Below are positions 1 through 13,000 of a stretch of DNA of 64,000 nucleotides, in pieces. The first letter of the stretch is position 1. Each line of letters starts with the position of its first letter. The DNA lies in the NCBI RefSeq assembly GCF_023091745.1, contig NC_068910.1, forward strand, positions 45,557,272-45,621,271. Reading direction: 5' to 3'. The notes beneath the pieces are model-generated. The model saw nothing but the letters and a program-made list of their open reading frames with translations, made no database searches and was not told where the DNA came from. A program made the translations under genes and the position numbers. Origin of the DNA: Budorcas taxicolor. Its lineage: Eukaryota; Chordata; Mammalia; Artiodactyla; Bovidae.

Positions 1-767
1 TAATTAGCACAACAAGAGAAGACAGAATTACTGACAATGTAAAAGACTTGAATATGTAAGTAAAAATGTAGAAGATTTATCAATAAAGATGTAGAAAACA
101 ACCAATTTGATTTAACTGATATTTAAATAATACCCTGAAATAGTAGAATATTCATTTTTTCAAATGCACACAGACCATTTATCAAGTCAGACAATATTTT
201 GGTACATAAAATAAGTTAATAAACTTAAAAGGATTCAGGTTAAAAGTAGGTTCTCTCAACAAAGTGAAATTAAATTGGAAACCAACGATGGAAACATACT
301 GGGAAAATTCCCCAATTTTTGAAAACTAAATAACACATTTATAATTAATTCATGGATCAAAAAGTAAATTAGAAAATATGAGCGAATGAAAACAATAACC
401 CAACATTCTAAATTTGTGAGATGCCACTAACAGTAAAGAGCAGTTTATAGCACTAAAGGCCTAGGTGTTTTAAAAAAAGTTTTCAAATTGATGACTTCAG
501 TGTCTACCTTGAAAAACTTTTAAAAAAATGTACAAATTAAACCAAGAGTAAGCAGATGCGAAGGAAATTATAGATCAGAAGAGCAGTAGAAATAGGAACA
601 GAAAACAGAAAAACAAGAGAGAAAAACCAGTGAAAATATCAATAAAATTGATAAGCCTTTAGCAAAACTGAGCAGTAAAAAAACAAAAATTAAAAGATTA
701 CCAATACTATGAGAGAGGTGACATCATACAGATTTCACAAATATTAAAAGACGGATAAGAAAAAGTT
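1..767 (+). mobile_element. Old L1 LINE, ORF2 fragment
   Basis: AT-rich, with degraded L1 ORF2 (reverse transcriptase region) features: the segment with TTTATAGCACTAAA near 446, then GTAAGCAGA near 549 and the run TATCAATAAAATTGATAAGCC near 637. Many stops and frameshifts. It resumes after the SINE at 768-955. Confidence 0.7.
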
Positions 768-955
768 GGGACTTCCTGGCAGTCCAGTGGCTAAGGTTCC
801 ACACTCCCAACGCAGGAGGCCTGGGTGCAATCTCTGGTCAGGGAATTAGATCCCGCATCCCACAACTAACGATCCCACATGGCACAACTGAAAATATTTC
901 ACTTGCCACAATGAGCTAAGACCTGGCACAACGAAATAAATATAGTTTTAAAATA
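768..955 (+). mobile_element. CHR-type tRNA-Glu-derived SINE
   Basis: Starts GGGACTTCCTGGCAGTCCAG, has the CAATCTCTGGTCAGGGAATTAG box-B-like segment and ends in an A-rich ACGAAATAAATATAG tail. It splits the L1 on either side. Confidence 0.85.
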
Positions 956-1221
956 AAGGAGAGTTACGAATAATTTAATGCCAATAAATTAAAAGCCATA
1001 AGAACTTGAAAGATAAAAAAAGTATCAAAATTCTAGAAGAATAACTTGGAAAACCCTATAAAATATCTAAGAGAGGAATATTAATAACTGGACCTAATCA
1101 AAACAAAAAAACTTTTCTCTTCAAAAGTCACTGTTAAGAGCATGAAAAAGCAAGCCACAGACTGAGAGAAAATATTTGAAAACATATATTTGACAATGGA
1201 CTTGTATTTAGAATGTATGTA
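956..1221 (+). mobile_element. Old L1 LINE, continuation of ORF2
   Basis: Continues the L1 of 1-767 after the SINE. It includes the CAAGCCACAGACTGAGAGAA segment typical of the ORF2 C-terminal region. Confidence 0.65.
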
Positions 1222-1436
1222 TGCATGCTCAGTTGCTTAGTCATGTCCAACTCTTTGTGACCCCATGGACTGAAGCTCACCAGGCTTCTCTGTCCATGGG
1301 ATTCTCCAGGCAAGAATATTGGAGTAGATGGCCGTTTCGTCCTCCAGGGAATCTTCCCGACCCAGGGATTGAATGCACATCTCCATCTCCGGCATTGGCA
1401 AGAGGATTCTTTACCACTGTGCTACCCAGGAAGCCT
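1222..1436 (-). mobile_element. Bov-tA SINE
   Basis: Reverse orientation: the Bov-A end (GCTCAGTTGCTTAGTCATGTCC) comes first, then the tRNA-like head ending TACCCAGGAAGCC. Diverged; inserted in L1. Confidence 0.9.
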
Positions 1437-1439
1437 TTT

Positions 1440-2692
1440 TAAACATAAAACATGATACCATAAAACTCCTGAAGAGACCATTGGCAAAATATTCTCTGAC
1501 ATAAATCACACCACTGTTTTCTTAAGTCAGTCTCCCAGGCCAACAGAAATAAAAACAAAAATAAACAAATCCAACCTAATCAAACTTATAAGTTTTTGTA
1601 CACCAAAGAAAACCATAAAAAAAAAAAAGAAAAACCTATGAACCGGGAGAAAATATTTGCAAATGATGCAACTGACAATGGCTTACTTTCCAAAATATAC
1701 CAATAGCTAATATAACTTAACAACAACAAAAACAACCCAATCAAAAAATGCCAGAAGACCTAAAAGAACATTTCTCCAAAGAAGACATACAGATGGCCAA
1801 GAGGCAAATGAAAAGATGCTCAACATTACTAATCATTAAAGAAAGAAATGCGAATCAAATCTACAGTGATATATCACCCACACCAGTCAGAACAGCCATC
1901 ATTAAAAAGTCTACAAATAACATGCTGGAGAGGGTGAGGAGAAATGGTAACCCTCCTACACTTGGGAGGGTTGGTGGGAATGTAAATTGGAACAGCCACT
2001 ATGGAAAACAGCATGGGCCTTCAAAAACTAAAAATAGAGTTGCCATATGATCCAGCAATCCCACTCCAGGGATTCAGATAAAACTATAATCCCAAAAGAT
2101 ACATGCACCCTAGTATTCATAGAAGCATGATTACAATAGGCAAGAGATGGAAAAAATCTAAGTGCCTATCAATAGGTGATTGGTTTAAGACGTGATCAAT
2201 AAATGCCATGGAATATTATTCAGACATAAAAAAGAATGAAATATTTCCATTTGCAGCTACAAATGGACCTAGACAATATTATACTTAGTGAAGTAAGCCA
2301 GAGAAGGAAAGATAAATATTATTTCACTTATATGTGGAATCTAAAAAATAATACACAAAAAGAATCTACATACAAAACAGAAATAGACATAGTAAACATA
2401 GCAGACATTGTAAATAAACTTACAGATATAATAACAAACTTACAGTTACCAAAGGGGAAAGCAGATGGGGAGGGATAAATTTGGGATTAACAGATACAAA
2501 CTTTTATACATAAAACACATAAACAACAAGGATTTACTGTATAACACAGGGAATAATATTCGGTATCTTATAATAACCTATAATGGGAAAGAAGCTGAAG
2601 AAAAAAATACATATAACTGAATGACTTTGTTGTATACCTGAAATCAACACAATATTGAAGGATAGTAAATCAACTATCCTTCATTAAAAAAT
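1440..2692 (+). mobile_element. L1 LINE, 3' end of ORF2 and 3' UTR
   Basis: Ruminant-type L1 3' part. It has the segments around CATGCTGGAGAGGGTGAGGA (1921), ATATGATCCAGCAATCCCAC (2046) and the 3' UTR with GTATACCTGAAATCAACACA, ending in an A-rich tail at about 2690. It encodes a 100-residue ORF2 remnant at 1748-2050 that is broken afterwards. Confidence 0.88.
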
Positions 2693-2699
2693 AAAAATA

Positions 2700-3020
2700 G
2701 CTTTCCCTATCAGATGAACAAAAACAGTAAGTCTGAGAATATCAAGTGATGATGAGGTGTAATGAACAATTAGCCCCCTACCTTCTGGTTAGGAATGTAG
2801 ACTGACACCACCATTTTGAAAGGAATTTGGCAGTTTCTCTGAAAATAAAGAATGCCCATTAGCCCATTTCTGCTCACTCATGGAAATATAGCCGGCAGAA
2901 ATAACTGCACATCATGAAAAGATGTTCGTGGCAGCATTGTCCAGAATTGGTGAAAAGTTAGAGCCATCTAAATGTTCACCATGATGAGAACAGCTAAATG
3001 AAACATAATATGCCCCTGCA
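2700..3020 (+). mobile_element. Old L1 3' end fragment
   Basis: Highly diverged L1-like 3' sequence: the ATTTTGAAAGGAATTTGGCA segment near 2813 and GCAGCATTGTCCAGAATTGG near 2932. Confidence 0.5.
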
Positions 3021-3395
3021 TGGGAGTTCCTTGAGGTCATAAGAACGAACTGAGTCAACTAGACCGCAAATACAGAACGTAGTATTCGGCTGTAAGTTCG
3101 TTCAGGAAGTGCCAAAGTAACTTTCCTCCAGACGCTCTCACTTTTTATCTTGTACGCTTCTATTATATATGAATTTGTTTTTAGTGAGCATGTATTACTT
3201 TTACAATTCTTAAACCAAAACATAAATGAACAAAAATTGAACATCTAAAGGCTATAGAGACAAAAGGCTCAGGGTTCTAAGAGCTGAGTTCACTTTCAGT
3301 CAGAGTAATTCTGGGCCACAGGTACAATTCAGTAAAGATCCTTGATGAGGCTCATATCACGTGTGCATGTGGGCAGGTCCACATACCATGCATGC
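3021..3395. other. Unique-looking intergenic sequence
   Basis: Downstream of GASK1A on its strand. AT-rich, with no gene or repeat I can name. Confidence 0.5.
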
Positions 3396-3396
3396 A

Positions 3397-3420
3397 TACC
3401 CACACACCCACACCCACACA

Positions 3421-3454
<34 letters not shown>
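3397..3454. repeat. CA microsatellite
   Basis: Imperfect CAC/CA start, then a pure CA run of about 16 units. On the minus strand it is a GT-rich tract just beyond the GASK1A poly(A) signal. Confidence 0.97.
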
Positions 3455-3456
<2 letters not shown>

Positions 3457-3519
3457 GAGTTGTCCAGCTCTGCGTGTGCATGTGCAATGCATGACTTTAC
3501 AGTATCTGGAGCAGTTCAT

Positions 3520-3874
3520 AGAACATTCTGTGTATTTATTGGTGCAGGAGAATAATCAGCCAGCTGAGCTGGCAGAAAGGAACGTGATGAGATTGAAAAC
3601 CCAACACCCATCACCTCCTCCACCAGCCCAAGCATGCGACACATCCCACGGCGTCCATGGTGCCCTCATGGTTTCTGACTTTTCCCTTTTGTCTTCGAGA
3701 CATTTTCAACACAAGAAATTGTGGCCATGAGGATGGGTGCTTATCCCCTCAGGTCGTGTAGTGAGTGACTCGCCTGCGGTGAGGTGAGTCCTGGCGGACG
3801 GGGAGGGGGTGGGGTGGGCGGGGCTTACGAGTCCCTCCAGGACTTGGGGTGGGGCTGGGCGGGGCTTACGGGCC
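3520..3874 (-). other. GASK1A: GASK1A 3' UTR (predicted)
   Basis: Sequence between the stop codon and the likely cleavage site about 15-20 nt past the AATAAA at 3540-3535. The first part is GC-rich and holds a 15-bp direct repeat (TGGGCGGGGCTTACG on the + strand, near 3816 and 3857). The end is AT-richer. The exact 3' end is inferred. Confidence 0.5.
3535..3540 (-). terminator. Polyadenylation signal AATAAA for GASK1A
   Basis: Canonical AATAAA on the minus strand, 335 nt past the stop codon and the only one between the stop and here. Downstream on the transcribed strand is the GT-rich strand of a dinucleotide repeat (3454-3397), which could serve as the G/U-rich element. Confidence 0.6.
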
Positions 3875-4076
3875 TTAGTCCGGGAAGATTGTTAGGTTGT
3901 ACGTCCGGATGTGGTGCCGCAGGACCTGTGCTCGCTGCTCCAGGGTCTGGAGGACTTGCTGAAGGCCCTGTCTCCCACCTTGGCTTTCCCAGAACACTGG
4001 GTCCATCTGCAGCGACTTGAGCAGCATATTCTGTAGACACCCTGATTCCAGAACCTTCATGACAGGCTCAGGAAAC
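3875..4076 (-). CDS. GASK1A: GASK1A exon 5, terminal coding exon with stop
   Basis: 202 coding nt after the acceptor TTCCTCCAG at 4077; the first base completes the Gly506 codon. It encodes FPEPVMKVLESGCLQNMLLK, then a helical, Gln/Leu-rich C terminus ending NLTIFPD and TAA at 3877-3875 (residues 507-572). The NLT near the end (Asn566) is an N-glycosylation sequon, though so close to the C terminus it may not be used. The exon continues into the 3' UTR. Confidence 0.94.
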
Positions 4077-7000
4077 CTGGAGGAAGGTCCCCCAGCCCCG
4101 GAAAGAGAAGAAGGGCAAAAGCCCGCTTAGAGAGTTTCCACCCACAAAGTCCCGGGGACCACCTGCTGACTAGTTGTCCGGGGACTCTTCCACCCACTCT
4201 GCTGTGACAGCAGACACAGGATGAAGCTTTCAATGGGTCCCAGCCCCCCAAGAGGGCGAATCCACTCTGCTGGCCTGAGCAAAGTGAGGAGGAGCCCTGG
4301 GAAGGCCGAGGTGTGGCAGGACTGAGCAGGGAAGGTGGCTACCCGGCCAGCTCCCTGCCAGGCAAGGGAGCCTGCCCACTCGGCCTGCCCACTCCCCAGC
4401 AGGGCATCTCATGCTGTGCTCTGGATACCAGGGCCATCCTGGACTTCAAGGGCCCACTGCCTGTTAGCTTTCCCAGGACTCCCCACATCCTCCTGAGGCT
4501 CATCAAACAGCTTCCATCTGTCGGACAGTGGACTTCTCGGGAGCCATGGTTCAAGGCCGCGGGGTCTACGACAGGGCCGCTCAGCTCAGTCCCTGAACCT
4601 CTGCCCAGCCCCTTCGATGCTCACCCATCGATGCCCTCGAGAAGCCGGAAGTTCAGCTTGTGCTCCGGGTGCTGAAGGTGGGCAGCGTTATCAATGTAGA
4701 CCAGACGAGTGGGGTCACTGCTCCGGACCTCGGGGAAGAAGATGGACAGGGACAGAAGATGGACGCGGTGCCCCAGGGCTCTGTCAGGGTGCAGCGGCTC
4801 AGGGGCCCCTAAGCTGTCAGTCACACAATGCACCCTGCTCCTCGCCCAGTTGGTTCCCCCACCACACAGAGCAGTGAGCTCTTTCCACCCGGTGCTGTGC
4901 TCAGGGCGGCCAGGCACCATGTCTGGTGAACCCGCCCAGCAACCCTGGGGCGAACGGCCACTAATACCAGCCCCATTTTACAGAGGCAAAAAAGTTAGGT
5001 AATTTGCACAAGGTCACACAGCTAGTAAATAGCTGGTTGGCTCGAACCTGGACCCATAGCCCCAAGTGGCAACACCATTGGTGAATCCACAAAGTGGAGG
5101 CGTTGATTTCTCTTTTGGCGACTGAAGGGGTGAGGAGCCTGAGGCCGGGCGGCCTGATGCTCAGTCCCAGGCACCATCTGATGGCTATGCTCCATGGCCA
5201 AGGGGGGACGGCGAGGACACCAGCCTCACTGAGGGAGACAGAGCAGCCCTTCCCCAGGGTGGAACTTTGCCCCTCCTGGAGGAGCAGCAGCTCTTCTGCC
5301 CCACCAGCCCCTCGCTGATGGTCTCAGCACAAGGCTTCCCACCCTGGGTTCTAGTTTTCACTGGAAGCAGTGTTTCCCAACAGCCCCAGCCTGTGAGCCA
5401 ATAGGGTCCATGACAGATCCCTGTCACTGCCACCAACCAGACATGCAGCCTTGGAGGGCCCCTGCCCCGCTCCAGGTCATAATTTCCATGTTTACTGGCA
5501 CAATGAGGATGCCCTACTAGATACACACATACCACACTCAGCTGCCAGGACCCGAGGGCGTCCCTGGAGTCTTTAGGAGACAGAGGGGTTGGTGACACTG
5601 GCTCCAGCCCATCCCCTCCTCAACCACATACTCCAAGCTTCATTTTTGTCCCTTCTATATATTAAGGCTTCCTGGAAATATTCAAAGGGTTTTCCTGCCG
5701 AAAAGAACAGGATTGTGACACCCAGAGTCACGTGACCCCTGACCCTCGCCACCAGCGTCTGCTGATGGACAGACAGGAAGACCCGAGTCTGGGGTGACCC
5801 AGGGACATACCAGGATGTGGACCAGCCGCAGCTCCCCGGGGTTCCGGCATTTCTCTCGGAGTCTCTCTTCCACACAGGGGTCCGAGGGCTCAGGCTCGAA
5901 GCCGCAGCAGTAGCGATCCAGGCGGTCATGCACCTGTGGGGGCACCGTCCTCTGAGGGGGGCGGTCTACCATGTCCAGCACGCGGGCTTCTTGAGCCCTG
6001 GGGCCACCCTCAGGGATCTCTGCCCTGGTGAGCTCAGCTGCTGGCCCCCAGCTGTGATGGGCTTCTGCTTGCTCCTCTGGCCAGCTCACCCTGCACCGGA
6101 ATGGCTTACTCACACTGCATGGATTTCCACCCAACATGCAGCAGGTGGGATCTTAGTTCCCTGACCAGGGATTGAACTCAGGCCCCCTGAAGTGGAAGTC
6201 CTGCTGCTGTTTAACCTATACTACTGGCCCTGAGCTCCGGCCTGGGGCCTCCCAGTGCAGACTATCCGTCCACCTAGGGAGACTCACACGTGACCACTTT
6301 TTCTTGAAGCAGCAAATGCTACCATAGGGATTTCTCCTTTTTTGGGGATAGAAAGATTTTAATGACTGTCCAGGCAGCTCCTGACTCTCAAACAGCACTT
6401 CCACCCTGCAGGAGGCCTGGATCAGAGTCAGGAAGGAGAGCATTCCTTTTCCTGACTCATCTTACACTGCATGGCTAAAGTGGGAACAAAGACACAGTCT
6501 TTCCCTCAGAGATGATCATGAGAGATGGTCTCTGTCCCTGGTTCTTGGCACAGAGCTCCTAAAACCCCTGCAATTGGCTCTGTGATATGAGTACGTTTTG
6601 ATATTCATAATAAACCCTCCGACCACATCAGAGTTTAATAAGATGACTCATGGGGCCCTGAGATAACTTCAGGCTGATTGTTAGATGGACAAAGAATAGA
6701 GAGTAGGTGCTTTCCACCTGACCCTCCAACCTCAGGGAAGAGGAGGGGAGCTGGAAACTGGGTTATAGAAACTTTTGAACTATATTCTAGGGAGAACACA
6801 CCCACCCACCAGGAGGGTGATGCACCCCAACTCCACATACGGGGTCATGGACTTGGGGCCTTTTCAGACTTCACCGCACATACCTCTTCTACTGGCTGTT
6901 CACTGACATCCTTTATAATAAACCAGACCACTGAAGTGTGTTTTCCTGAGTCCTGTGAGCCACTGTAGCAGATTATTGAACCCAGGGTTGGGACAGTCAT

Positions 7001-10000
7001 GAGAACCCCAGATTTTTTAGCCAGTTGGCCAGAAGTACGGGGGGCTCAGGACTCGTGACTGGCATCTGAATCAGGAGTCCTGTGGAGCTGAGCCCTTAGC
7101 TTGTGGAATCTGACATTGACTCCAGGGGGATAGAGTCACCCAGTTGGGGTTGGAGAGTTGGTGGGCTCAGAAGGCACCACCCAGAGGACCAGCAACATCA
7201 TTGCCTCTCTGTCTCATCTAATTCTCACTGCAGGCTTGCAAGGGAGATATTATTGCCCCAATAACACATGGGGACATGGAGCCCAGACCTCCCCAAGGTC
7301 ATACACGAGGAAGTAGTCCAGCTGGGGTTTGAACCCAGGTCTGCCTGGCTGGAGCCCAGCACTCTCTGATGTCCTCCACTGCCTCCCTGAAGGTCAGGGA
7401 GAGGGAGCCACTTGGAGGTCAAATGAGGTCCCCATCATTACACTCATTGAGGCTGGAGAGGAGTTTTCAAAACAGTGAAGAAAGAAAAGAAGGAACCGGA
7501 AGTCTCAGAGCCCACTGTCCTCCTGAGGCGGCAGCAGGCAGGCACCGGAGCTGTTTCTCTTATTCATCTGTGGTCGCCTCTCAGCCAACCCAAGCCGCAG
7601 CCCTGGTGCAGCTTTAGCCAGCTCCACCGTCCTGTCTCCCTCTGCCAAACTCTCTCCACACACGGCAGAGGGACCAGGGGCAGGGAACACACAGATGACA
7701 GCCCCCAGGTGCGGCACGCATCAAAGCCAGGCCAGCGACCTCACAGTCCACTCAGCACAGCTCTGCTCAGCGCCGGCCAATGAAAGGTCTCACACCATTT
7801 CCACATCCCTTTGGAGGTAACTCTTGTGTGTTCTGAAGAAATACAAAATTGATTTCCTTCTACACAAGCCAGAAAATAACTATAGCTCTATTCACCAATC
7901 AACCTCATGAAACCAGACGTCCAGAAATGAGACAGTGTTGAACAGTCCCAACTACTGTCCCCAAACATTATTTTCCCCATTTCACAACAATTTGGTGCGG
8001 AGAAGTCCCACCCCAGGCCTAGACCATTGCCCCAGACAGGCTGAGGGCCCTTCTGTAAGGCCGCATCATGGAGTGTTTCCAGGGGCAGTGGACCAAGGAC
8101 ATCACTGACACCACAGAAAAGGCATGTTTAGCCTGGAGGACCGGCCAGGCTTGGCCATGATACAAACAGCCAGAGCCCTGTCCATGTAGCGAGCCCGATA
8201 AGCCCCCGAGGTGGACAGTCACTGCTTTAGCTTCCTGGACTTTGAATAACAACAGCCACAAGTAACAGAAAATTCTGGTTGGAAGAGACTTTAACCACAG
8301 GGGAAATTAAGATCTGCAGCAGGAAGCCTCAAGAGCCTTGCAATAGGACAGGCTTGGGGGGCACCTTAAAGCAGCTCCCATTGTCATGATAAGGACTCAG
8401 GTTTCTTTCTGCTCTTCACTTTACCCCACAATGTTAAGGACATCCCTCTGTTGTCTCGGAAAACCTGCAGGTGGCCCCTGTGGGTGTTTTTCCTTGTGAG
8501 TGTGGTAAGTCGCTTCAGTTGTGCCCAACTCTTTGCAGCCCCAGGGACTGTAGTCCGCCAGGCTCCTTTGCCCATGGGATTCTCTAGGCGAGAATACTGG
8601 AGTGGGTTGCCATGCCCCCTCCAGGGGATCTTCCTGGCCCAGGGATTGAACCCGTGTCTCTTATGCCTCCTGCACTGGCAGGCAGGTTCTTTACCACTAG
8701 AGCCACCTGGGAGGTCCCCATGTTTTTCCCTGTTCATGTCCAAAGAGAAGGAGACAGAGAGAGAAATAGAGACAGGAAGGAGGGGAGGGGGAAAGAGAAG
8801 CCCTCCCCCAACAATCATGGAACAGCAGCCAGCCCTTCCTTTCAGTCTGATTGGACCAAATCTGGACCCAGGCTCATCCCTTGTCCAGAGGCCACCACGG
8901 GAAGACGGTGATGTACTGACCTCTGAGCCCAGGAACGGGGAGAAAGGGAATCACACCAGGGCCCTGTGCAGAAGAGACAAGAGCGCTCCACTGGGTCCAC
9001 CAGAGCCCCCGAGTCCTCGCTGGCTCCTACAGAAGTGTTGACAGGACAGGGCTGAGGACGGAACCCTGTGGCACGCCCCCAGAGACCTCCCAACCTTCCG
9101 ACAGTTTTTACATCCACTCGAAGATAGTAACACGCCCCTATATTTCTCCATATTGTCCTCGAACTTGGCAAGGGGTGGAGTCCTCCACACATTCCTATGT
9201 AGGCCTGCCCTCGGCAGGAGCCCTCCAAGGCCGCCTGCACAGAGGTTTAGGGTAGAGATCAGCAAGCTTTTCCCACAAAGGGCCAGACAGTAAATATTTT
9301 AGGCTTTGCAGCCCATACGGTCTCTGTCACAACTACCCGACTCTGCCTGAGTTGTGCATATTGTACATATTCCAGATAATATGCAAACAAATGGCCGTGG
9401 CCATGTTCCCCCCCCCCAAAAAAAACTGTATTAACATACACTGAAATCTGAAGTTCATAGAATTTTTATCTGTAATGAAATATTCTTTTGATCTTTTCAA
9501 CCATTTGAAAATGCTAAAACCATTCTTAGCTCATGGACTGTACAAAAAAAAAAAAAAAAAAGAGGGGAATTTGGCCTGCAAGCTGGGCTGTGTCTGTGAC
9601 CCTGGTTTGGCGCCCAAAGGATCTGGGGGTGAATCGTGGCTCCTCTATGTCCTAACTCTATGACCCGAGGAAGTTATTTAACCTGATGTTCCCTCCGGGC
9701 CTCACTGGGGACCACACAAGGTGAGGAGGGTGGCTGTCATGGAGAGACCTGGAAGAGACAGGCCTAAAGGCCTGCAGGAATCTCAGGGATTCCTCTCTCT
9801 GACAGCCCTGGCCATAGCCCTGTGAAGCAGTCTAAAATAAAGCCATGTCATGACGGTCTAGCCACTCTCCTCTACGTGCGTGCAAGGCCTGGTTTCTGGA
9901 GCCCAGACAGACTTGTGAGACGGATACCACCTGCCGAGTCATCTCTGGTTGGGAGAGTAAATGCCAGGATGGTTCTAGCAGGACTGAAATCCAGCGACTG

Positions 10001-13000
10001 CTCCAACCGCATGTCACATCTGATGGCACAACCAGACAAACCCCCTTCCTCAGGCCAAACGCTCCCTGTTAGCAGGCCATTCTATGCGGATTTTAACTGG
10101 ATGCAGTGCTTATTTCCAGAAGAAGCTACAAGGACTGTCGGGCCATATGACAGGGGCAGCGCTGGTGCCCCCAGATGTACACCCATTTGAATGTTGAACG
10201 GGGGGGGGGCTGGCCGGCCCAGGTGCTAGAGTGAATAATCTGCCACGCTCTCTGGGAACTTTTTTCCACTGAAGAGCAATTCAGTTGAAACAGTTGAAAC
10301 AGCAGCAGCCAAACAGGACCAGGCTTAGGTTTCATTCCCACATTCTAAGGCATCAGGATTTCTTCTTCCCTCTTTTTAACAAAATGAGCAGTTACCAAGA
10401 AAAAAATGATCATCTTTTGCAGTTTGGGCCTTCTAGCAGTGTGTGTGCTCAAGAGGTTTTTGTTTAATTTAACAGTTGTGAAGCCCTTACTCTGTGCTGG
10501 ATCGGGCTCTGAGTGCTTTACCTATCACAGTTCACTTAACCCTCCCAGCAGCCAGGAGGCAGGTACAGTCATTATCTCCATTTCAAAGACGAGGTAACTG
10601 AGTGACAGAGGCCAGAAACCATGCCTAGGGTCCCACAGAGTGAAAGCAGCGATGCCTAGACTCAGACCTGGGCAGTCTGGTTCTGACCACTGAGTTGGAC
10701 TGGGTGGCAGGCACATACATCGTGACACTACAGGTCACAAGTGCCTCGATACCAAGAAGATGTGGTTCAACCGGATCCCCAGCTCCTAGCACTTTTTCAG
10801 TACAATGAGACTTGGCTGAGGTTTTCGGAGTGCAAGAATGAATGAATGAAGCGCATGGCTGGCTGCCACCCGGAAGGATGGTAGGGGAGGCCTTCACATG
10901 AGGACTGACCACTGAAAGCCTGCCCCTCACATGAGCCTGACAGGGGGAGGCCTGCCTCTGGGGCCCCCAAACAGGGCATCTAGTGGGACAAGACACTGCA
11001 GTCTGCCAAGAGGGACACCAGGCTGAGCTGTGAGGTGAGGACGTCTGGGAGGCGCCCAGCACAGGGCATGAGGGGTGACCCAAGTCCTCTCACCCATCCA
11101 CCAGGCTCCTGGACCAAGACTTCAGCCAGTGCCAGATCCGAGTCTGGTGGATTCCAGAAGAACCGCCTGCTGCCCCTGGTGGCCCGGGGCCCCTGTGCAG
11201 GACCCTCCCCCACCTGGAGACAGTCACGGGCCCAGGGTCTTCTGGATTGAAAGGGTGGCTCTTGGCTGGGTCGGCTTGCTGCCAGACAGCCCCGAGGTGG
11301 CAGCATCTCTGTCCAAGGAGGGCAGCAGGCTGGCCCCGCACTGAACAGCTGTCTGTTAGAGAATTCGTGAGGCTTTGGGGAGGTGAGGGTGTGAGGAGGA
11401 GTGGGTCACTTCACACTGACTCTTACCATCCTCTGATGACTCTCTCTGCAGTGCTCCCCTTGTGTCCTGACAGAGGGTAACCTCCCCGGAGGCCCTGGGC
11501 AGGGAAACCTCTGGATGCCTCATCTGCCCCAAGCCGGAGGCCAGAGGTCACAGCACCAGCTCTGGATGTGGGTGAATATACCAGCTGGTGGGCTTTGAGG
11601 AGATAGTCTGAGAATTATTATTTAAAAAGGCAGGCGTGCGTGCTAAGTTGCTTCAGTCATGTCGGACTCTTTGTGACCCCTATTGACTGTAGCCCACCAG
11701 GCTCCTCTGTCCACAGGATGCTCCAGGTGAGAATACTGGCGTGGGTAGCCATTCCCTCTTCCAGGGAATCTTCCCGACTGAGGGATCGAACCCACGTCTC
11801 TTATGTCTACTTGCACTGACAGGTGGGTTCTTCACCACTAGTGCCACCTGGGAAGCCCTGCTAAAAGGACTAAATCACTCTAAATTTTACACATCAACAC
11901 AAAATCCAGCACCTGTGAAATGACGTATCCACCACAGCAAAGTACAGTTCCAACCAAGAAAGCTCCAATGAGTCACCAGGGGAATCCCTTTCCCAGAAAT
12001 CAGTCCCCACATCAATACATTAGACAGAGGATGTGTATAATCTGTGACCTCCTCCACTGATACTCAAAAGGCATCTGATGTCATTTTTACATCCATTCCT
12101 GACAAGAAAAACTCTTAATAAGGCAAGAATAGCAAATAGTTCTTCAGCCAAAAGTCAGCATGATATTTTATGGTGAAACACTAGAAACTGTCCCAAATCT
12201 GTAGGGACAAGTCATGTCCAGCATCCCATTACTATTTACCATTGCTCTGGAGGCACCATGGTTGTAGTGAGGTTAAGAAAAATGAAAGAGGAGGCAATGA
12301 GAACACAAAGTGCATTTGTTACAGAAGAAATGACCATATACTTGGAAAACCCAGGGCAACTGTGAGAAGCATTATTAAGTGAATGAGTAACCAGTAACCA
12401 AAATATGATACAAAAACAATATCGTTCACACAGACCAGGAGCTACGGGCCAGAACGTGTTGAGACAGGTTGGGACCTGGGACCCTTTTCCAGAGAGCTTT
12501 AGCTTGCACCTGGACAAATGCCGCCCCAAAGAGCGGAATCCAAAGAAACTATAAGGGACTCAGGGACTTCCCAGGTGACCCAGGGGCTAAGACCCCATGC
12601 TCCCAATGCAGAGGGTCCAGTTTCAACCCTCTGTCAGGGAACTAGATTCCACATGCAGCAACTAAGATCCGGCTCAGCCAAATAGATAATTTTTTTTTTT
12701 TTTTTAAAAAAAGGAACTACAAAGGATTAAAACTAACTGCTCACAGGCCCAATGGGGCAAATTATGAACAACAAGATACAAAAAGGTCACAAACCAACTG
12801 CCACTTCTGGGGAGCTGGGAGCAAAAGGAGGGTTACTGCTGTGATCCCTGCTCACAGCACCATGGAGGGGATGGGCAGGGCAGGTAAGCTACATCTTCAC
12901 CCTCACTCCCTTTAAGGGACCAGCTCGCCCCTGCCTTGGGAAGAGAGCCAGGGCAACAATTTCTTGTTTTCACTCCTGTGAGCTACAGCTCGAGCCCCAG

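Noticed and set aside
3361..3730. His/Thr-rich frames over the CA repeat
   Set aside because: Translation of a microsatellite.
8451..9041. 196-residue open frame on +
   Set aside because: It runs through a Bov-tA SINE; the recurring peptide of such frames is SINE-derived.
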